Of a stretch of DNA of 15,639 nt, positions 13,567-15,639 are shown one piece after another; the stretch's first letter is position 1; every line of letters starts with the position of its first letter. Source of the stretch: Betaproteobacteria bacterium. Its GTDB lineage: Bacteria; Pseudomonadota; Gammaproteobacteria; Burkholderiales; Casimicrobiaceae. A model generated the notes under the pieces. It had not been told where the DNA came from and did not search any database. It saw nothing but the letters and a program-made list of their open reading frames with translations. The position numbers and the translations under genes were made by a program. The stretch spans positions 1 to 15,639 of the forward strand of contig JAAFHR010000020.1 in the NCBI GenBank assembly GCA_013298455.1. Direction: 5' to 3'.

Positions 13567-14127
13567 ATGCAAGGAAGCTGTCTCGCAGGTCACTTTTTAA
13601 TCGCCATGCCCGCCATGGAAGACCCTCATTTCAAGGGTACCGTGACCTATATCTGCGAGCATTCGGAACAAGGCGCGCTCGGTGTTGTGGTCAATCGCCA
13701 AACGGAGCTCACCATGGCCGCCCTCTTCGATCAAATCGAAGTCGCCAGCACGGATCTGACCGTGAAGGAGCGAAAAGTGCACTTCGGCGGCCCCGTCAGT
13801 ATTGAGCATGGTTTTGTTTTGCATCGCTCGCATGGCAATTGGAATTCATCGATTGTTGTGAGCGATGAGCTCTCGCTCACCACGTCAAAAGACATTCTGG
13901 AGGCGCTTGCGCTGGGTAACGGCCCCACGGATTGGCTGCTCACGTTGGGCTACGCGGGTTGGGGTGCCGGGCAACTCGAAGAAGAAATCGTAGCCAACGC
14001 TTGGCTTAGTGTGCCAGCTGATGCTGAGCTGTTATTCGACACGCCCAACGATGCCCTGTTTGACGTTGCGTTGAAGCGACTGGGCATTTCAAAGTTCGCG
14101 CTCTCCAATATCGCTGGACACGCGTAA
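13567..14127 (+). CDS. yqgE: YqgE/AlgH family protein
   Basis: A 186-residue cytosolic protein of the UPF0301 (DUF179) family, whose biochemical role is not established. Conserved blocks are LAGHFLIAMPAMEDPHFKGTV near the N-terminus, the ALGVVVNRQTELT segment, VHFGGPVSIEHGFVLHR, DILEALALGNGP, LGYAGWGAGQLEEEI and NAWLSVPAD. The length is normal. The ATG at 13567 puts six residues before the conserved AGHFLIAMP. It precedes yqgF by three bases. The yqgE-yqgF-pyrR-pyrB order is a common betaproteobacterial arrangement. Confidence 0.93.
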   Translation: MQGSCLAGHFLIAMPAMEDPHFKGTVTYICEHSEQGALGVVVNRQTELTMAALFDQIEVASTDLTVKERKVHFGGPVSIEHGFVLHRSHGNWNSSIVVSDELSLTTSKDILEALALGNGPTDWLLTLGYAGWGAGQLEEEIVANAWLSVPADAELLFDTPNDALFDVALKRLGISKFALSNIAGHA

Positions 14128-14130
14128 ACG

Positions 14131-14580
14131 ATGAACGCTCGCACCTACCTCGCGTTTGATTTCGGCGAGCGGCGTATTGGCGTGGCGGTGGGCAACGATT
14201 TGACGGAATCGGCGAGAGCGCTCACAACGATTGACGCAACGACGGATGAGCTGCGCTTCAACGCGATCACGCCCTTGGTCAATGAGTGGACGCCGCACGC
14301 GTTTGTTGTCGGCCACCCCACGCATGCCTCGGGCGACTCAAATGCGATGACGGAGCGCACTGAGCGCTTCGCACGACAGCTGCAAGGCCGCTTTCGTCGC
14401 GCTGCGCATCTGGTCGATGAGCGCTATTCCAGTGTCGATGCAGCCGATGTGCTCACCAAGCGCGGCGTGTCTGGCCAGCAACAAAAAAAGCACATCGATT
14501 CACAAGCCGCGGCCGTCATCCTGGCGCGATTTTTTGAAGCGGGACACCATAAAACTACATCACCACCGGAGCCATCATGA
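14131..14580 (+). CDS. ruvX: YqgF/RuvX, RNase H-fold Holliday junction resolvase-like protein
   Basis: A 149-residue protein of the YqgF family, linked in other bacteria to 16S rRNA 5'-end processing and proposed as a junction resolvase. The RNase H-like fold is marked by FDFGERRIGVAVG (Asp10), VVGHP (59-63), DERYSSVDA (96-104) and the C-terminal HIDSQAAAVILARFF (Asp123). The usual VVGLP is VVGHP here, a modest variation. The start ATG lies three bases after the yqgE stop. The stop TGA overlaps the pyrR ATG as ATGA, so translation is likely coupled. The tail after residue 137 is non-conserved. Confidence 0.93.
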   Translation: MNARTYLAFDFGERRIGVAVGNDLTESARALTTIDATTDELRFNAITPLVNEWTPHAFVVGHPTHASGDSNAMTERTERFARQLQGRFRRAAHLVDERYSSVDAADVLTKRGVSGQQQKKHIDSQAAAVILARFFEAGHHKTTSPPEPS

Positions 14581-15086
14581 CGCATGCATTGCCCGACGCT
14601 GAAGCGCTTTTTGCGCAACTGAAATCTACGATGGCGGCAAGCATCGCCAGCAATGCCAAGCTCGTTGGCGTTTACTCGGGCGGCGCATGGCTCGCAGATC
14701 GGCTCGCGACCGAGCTCGACGGCGAGCATGAGGTGGGCTACATCGACGTGTCGTTTTACCGAGATGATCTGAGCACCAGCGGTTTGAAATCGAATGTTCG
14801 GAGCACGCAGATGCCGTTTTCAGTGCAGGGCGCGCACATCGTGATCGTTGACGATGTGCTCTTTACGGGTCGCTCGATTCGCGCAGCCATCAACACCTTG
14901 TTTGACTTCGGACGACCCGCTTCCGTGCAGCTGGCGGTGCTCGTTGATCGCGGCGGACGCGAGCTGCCAATCGCAGCTGACTACGTGGGCTCACCGCTCA
15001 TCGTCGCTAGCGATTTGATGCTCGCGCTCAACAAAGATGATGCAGGAAAATTTTCGCTCGCGACCGAGCCCTGGAAAGCCAGATAA
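14577..15086 (+). CDS. pyrR: PyrR, phosphoribosyltransferase-type pyrimidine regulator / uracil phosphoribosyltransferase
   Basis: A 169-residue type I phosphoribosyltransferase. PyrR proteins make UMP from uracil and PRPP, and in Gram-positive bacteria bind pyr mRNA to control attenuation; the RNA-binding role in betaproteobacteria is not established. The PRPP loop VIVDDVLFTGRS lies at 89-100. Upstream are GVYSGGAWLADRLA and IDVSFYRDDLST, and downstream are LAVLVDRGGRELPIAADYVG and the terminal segment. GGAG (14568-14571) ends five bases before the ATG, inside yqgF. The stop overlaps the pyrB start as TAATG. Its position directly before pyrB supports a pyrimidine role. Confidence 0.93.
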   Translation: MTHALPDAEALFAQLKSTMAASIASNAKLVGVYSGGAWLADRLATELDGEHEVGYIDVSFYRDDLSTSGLKSNVRSTQMPFSVQGAHIVIVDDVLFTGRSIRAAINTLFDFGRPASVQLAVLVDRGGRELPIAADYVGSPLIVASDLMLALNKDDAGKFSLATEPWKAR

Positions 15087-15639
15087 TGTTGTCAAAGAAA
15101 AATTTACAACTTAACGCCGATGGCAACCTCAACCATTTGCTCTCGATTGAAGGGTTGCCCAAACGCATCATCGAGCGCATCCTTGACACCGCCGAGAGTT
15201 TCGTCGGGATCAACGAGCGCGAGGTGAAAGTCGTCCCGCTGTTGCGTGGAAAATCAATTTTCAATATCTTTTTCGAGAACTCAACGCGAACTCGAACGAC
15301 CTTTGAAATCGCTGCGAAACGGCTCTCCGCTGATGTGATTAATTTAGACGTGGGCCGCTCCAGCACCAGCAAAGGCGAAACCATTCTCGACACCATTGCG
15401 AATCTGACCGCCATGCATGCCGACATGTTCGTGATCCGTCATTCCGCTAGCGGCGCACCGCATTTGATTGCGCAACATGCCGCGCCGCACATTCACGTGG
15501 TCAACGCGGGCGACGGTCGACATGAGCATCCCACGCAGGGGTTGCTTGATGTGTTCACCATCCGTAAGTACAAAAAAGATTTCACGCGGCTCACCGTTGC
15601 GATTGTGGGAGACGTGCTGCATTCGCGAGTCGCTCGTTC
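15086..15639 (+). CDS. pyrB: Aspartate carbamoyltransferase catalytic subunit (3' truncated by window)
   Basis: PyrB joins carbamoyl phosphate and aspartate, the committed step of pyrimidine synthesis. The first 184 residues of about 310-320 are present. They include the carbamoyl phosphate loop FENSTRTRTTFE (STRTR at 66-70), SSTSKGET (92-99), the MHADMFVIRH segment, HPTQGLLD (148-155) and VAIVGDVLHSRVAR at the cut end. The ATG at 15086 shares its A with the pyrR TAA stop, and GGAAAG at 15073-15078 provides a ribosome binding site. In betaproteobacteria pyrC or a pyrC-like gene often follows; that would lie beyond the window. Confidence 0.96.
   Translation, partial: MLSKKNLQLNADGNLNHLLSIEGLPKRIIERILDTAESFVGINEREVKVVPLLRGKSIFNIFFENSTRTRTTFEIAAKRLSADVINLDVGRSSTSKGETILDTIANLTAMHADMFVIRHSASGAPHLIAQHAAPHIHVVNAGDGRHEHPTQGLLDVFTIRKYKKDFTRLTVAIVGDVLHSRVAR

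Overview
The window is about 15.6 kb of chromosomal DNA from a betaproteobacterium. GC is moderate, roughly mid-50s by eye. The assignment rests on gene neighbourhoods and protein type: argB next to slmA, a yqgE-yqgF-pyrR-pyrB block, a FabI-type enoyl reductase, HslU, and PyrB with beta/gamma-type motifs. The order cannot be fixed from this sequence. Most of the content is core housekeeping. No rRNA, tRNA, CRISPR, prophage or transposase gene was seen.

Layout. (1) 1-2178, minus strand: a PAS-PAS-GGDEF diguanylate cyclase, then miaB, whose 3' end runs off the window at an odd T10 tract. (2) 2360-3859, plus strand: argB and slmA. Their promoter region carries a 12-base sequence resembling a SlmA operator. 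(3) 7342-3871, minus strand: hslU, an MFS permease and an AEC permease, joined by stop/start overlaps. hslV, the usual partner of hslU, is not beside it. (4) 7448-8254, plus strand: fabI, convergent with (5) 9861-8405, minus strand: a secreted DUF3455 protein followed by a LysR regulator that starts with TTG. (6) 9862-10317: a gene-free stretch with a 16-base dyad, a small hairpin and a three-armed repeat. (7) 11534-10318, minus strand: 3-hydroxybutyrate dehydrogenase followed by a solitary PIN-domain nuclease. (8) 13197-11749, minus strand: a class I photolyase. On each side lies a hairpin element whose arms are three tandem copies of the 9-mer NCACAGATT. (9) 13567 to the end, plus strand: yqgE, yqgF/ruvX, pyrR and a partial pyrB, tightly packed.

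Metabolic and regulatory links. pyrR and pyrB belong to pyrimidine synthesis and argB to arginine synthesis; both pathways draw on carbamoyl phosphate. slmA couples chromosome position to division. fabI serves fatty acid elongation, and the hydroxybutyrate dehydrogenase suggests polyhydroxybutyrate or ketone-body use. Several genes lack a clear Shine-Dalgarno sequence, two use TTG starts, and many junctions are overlaps, so translational coupling is a recurring theme.

I did not find a convincing new protein system. The least explained part is the nested repeat architecture around the photolyase gene, mainly in the phr/yqgE divergent region (13198-13566). After that come the possible SlmA operator at its own operon, the hslU-transporter operon without hslV, and the three-armed repeat near 10031-10156.
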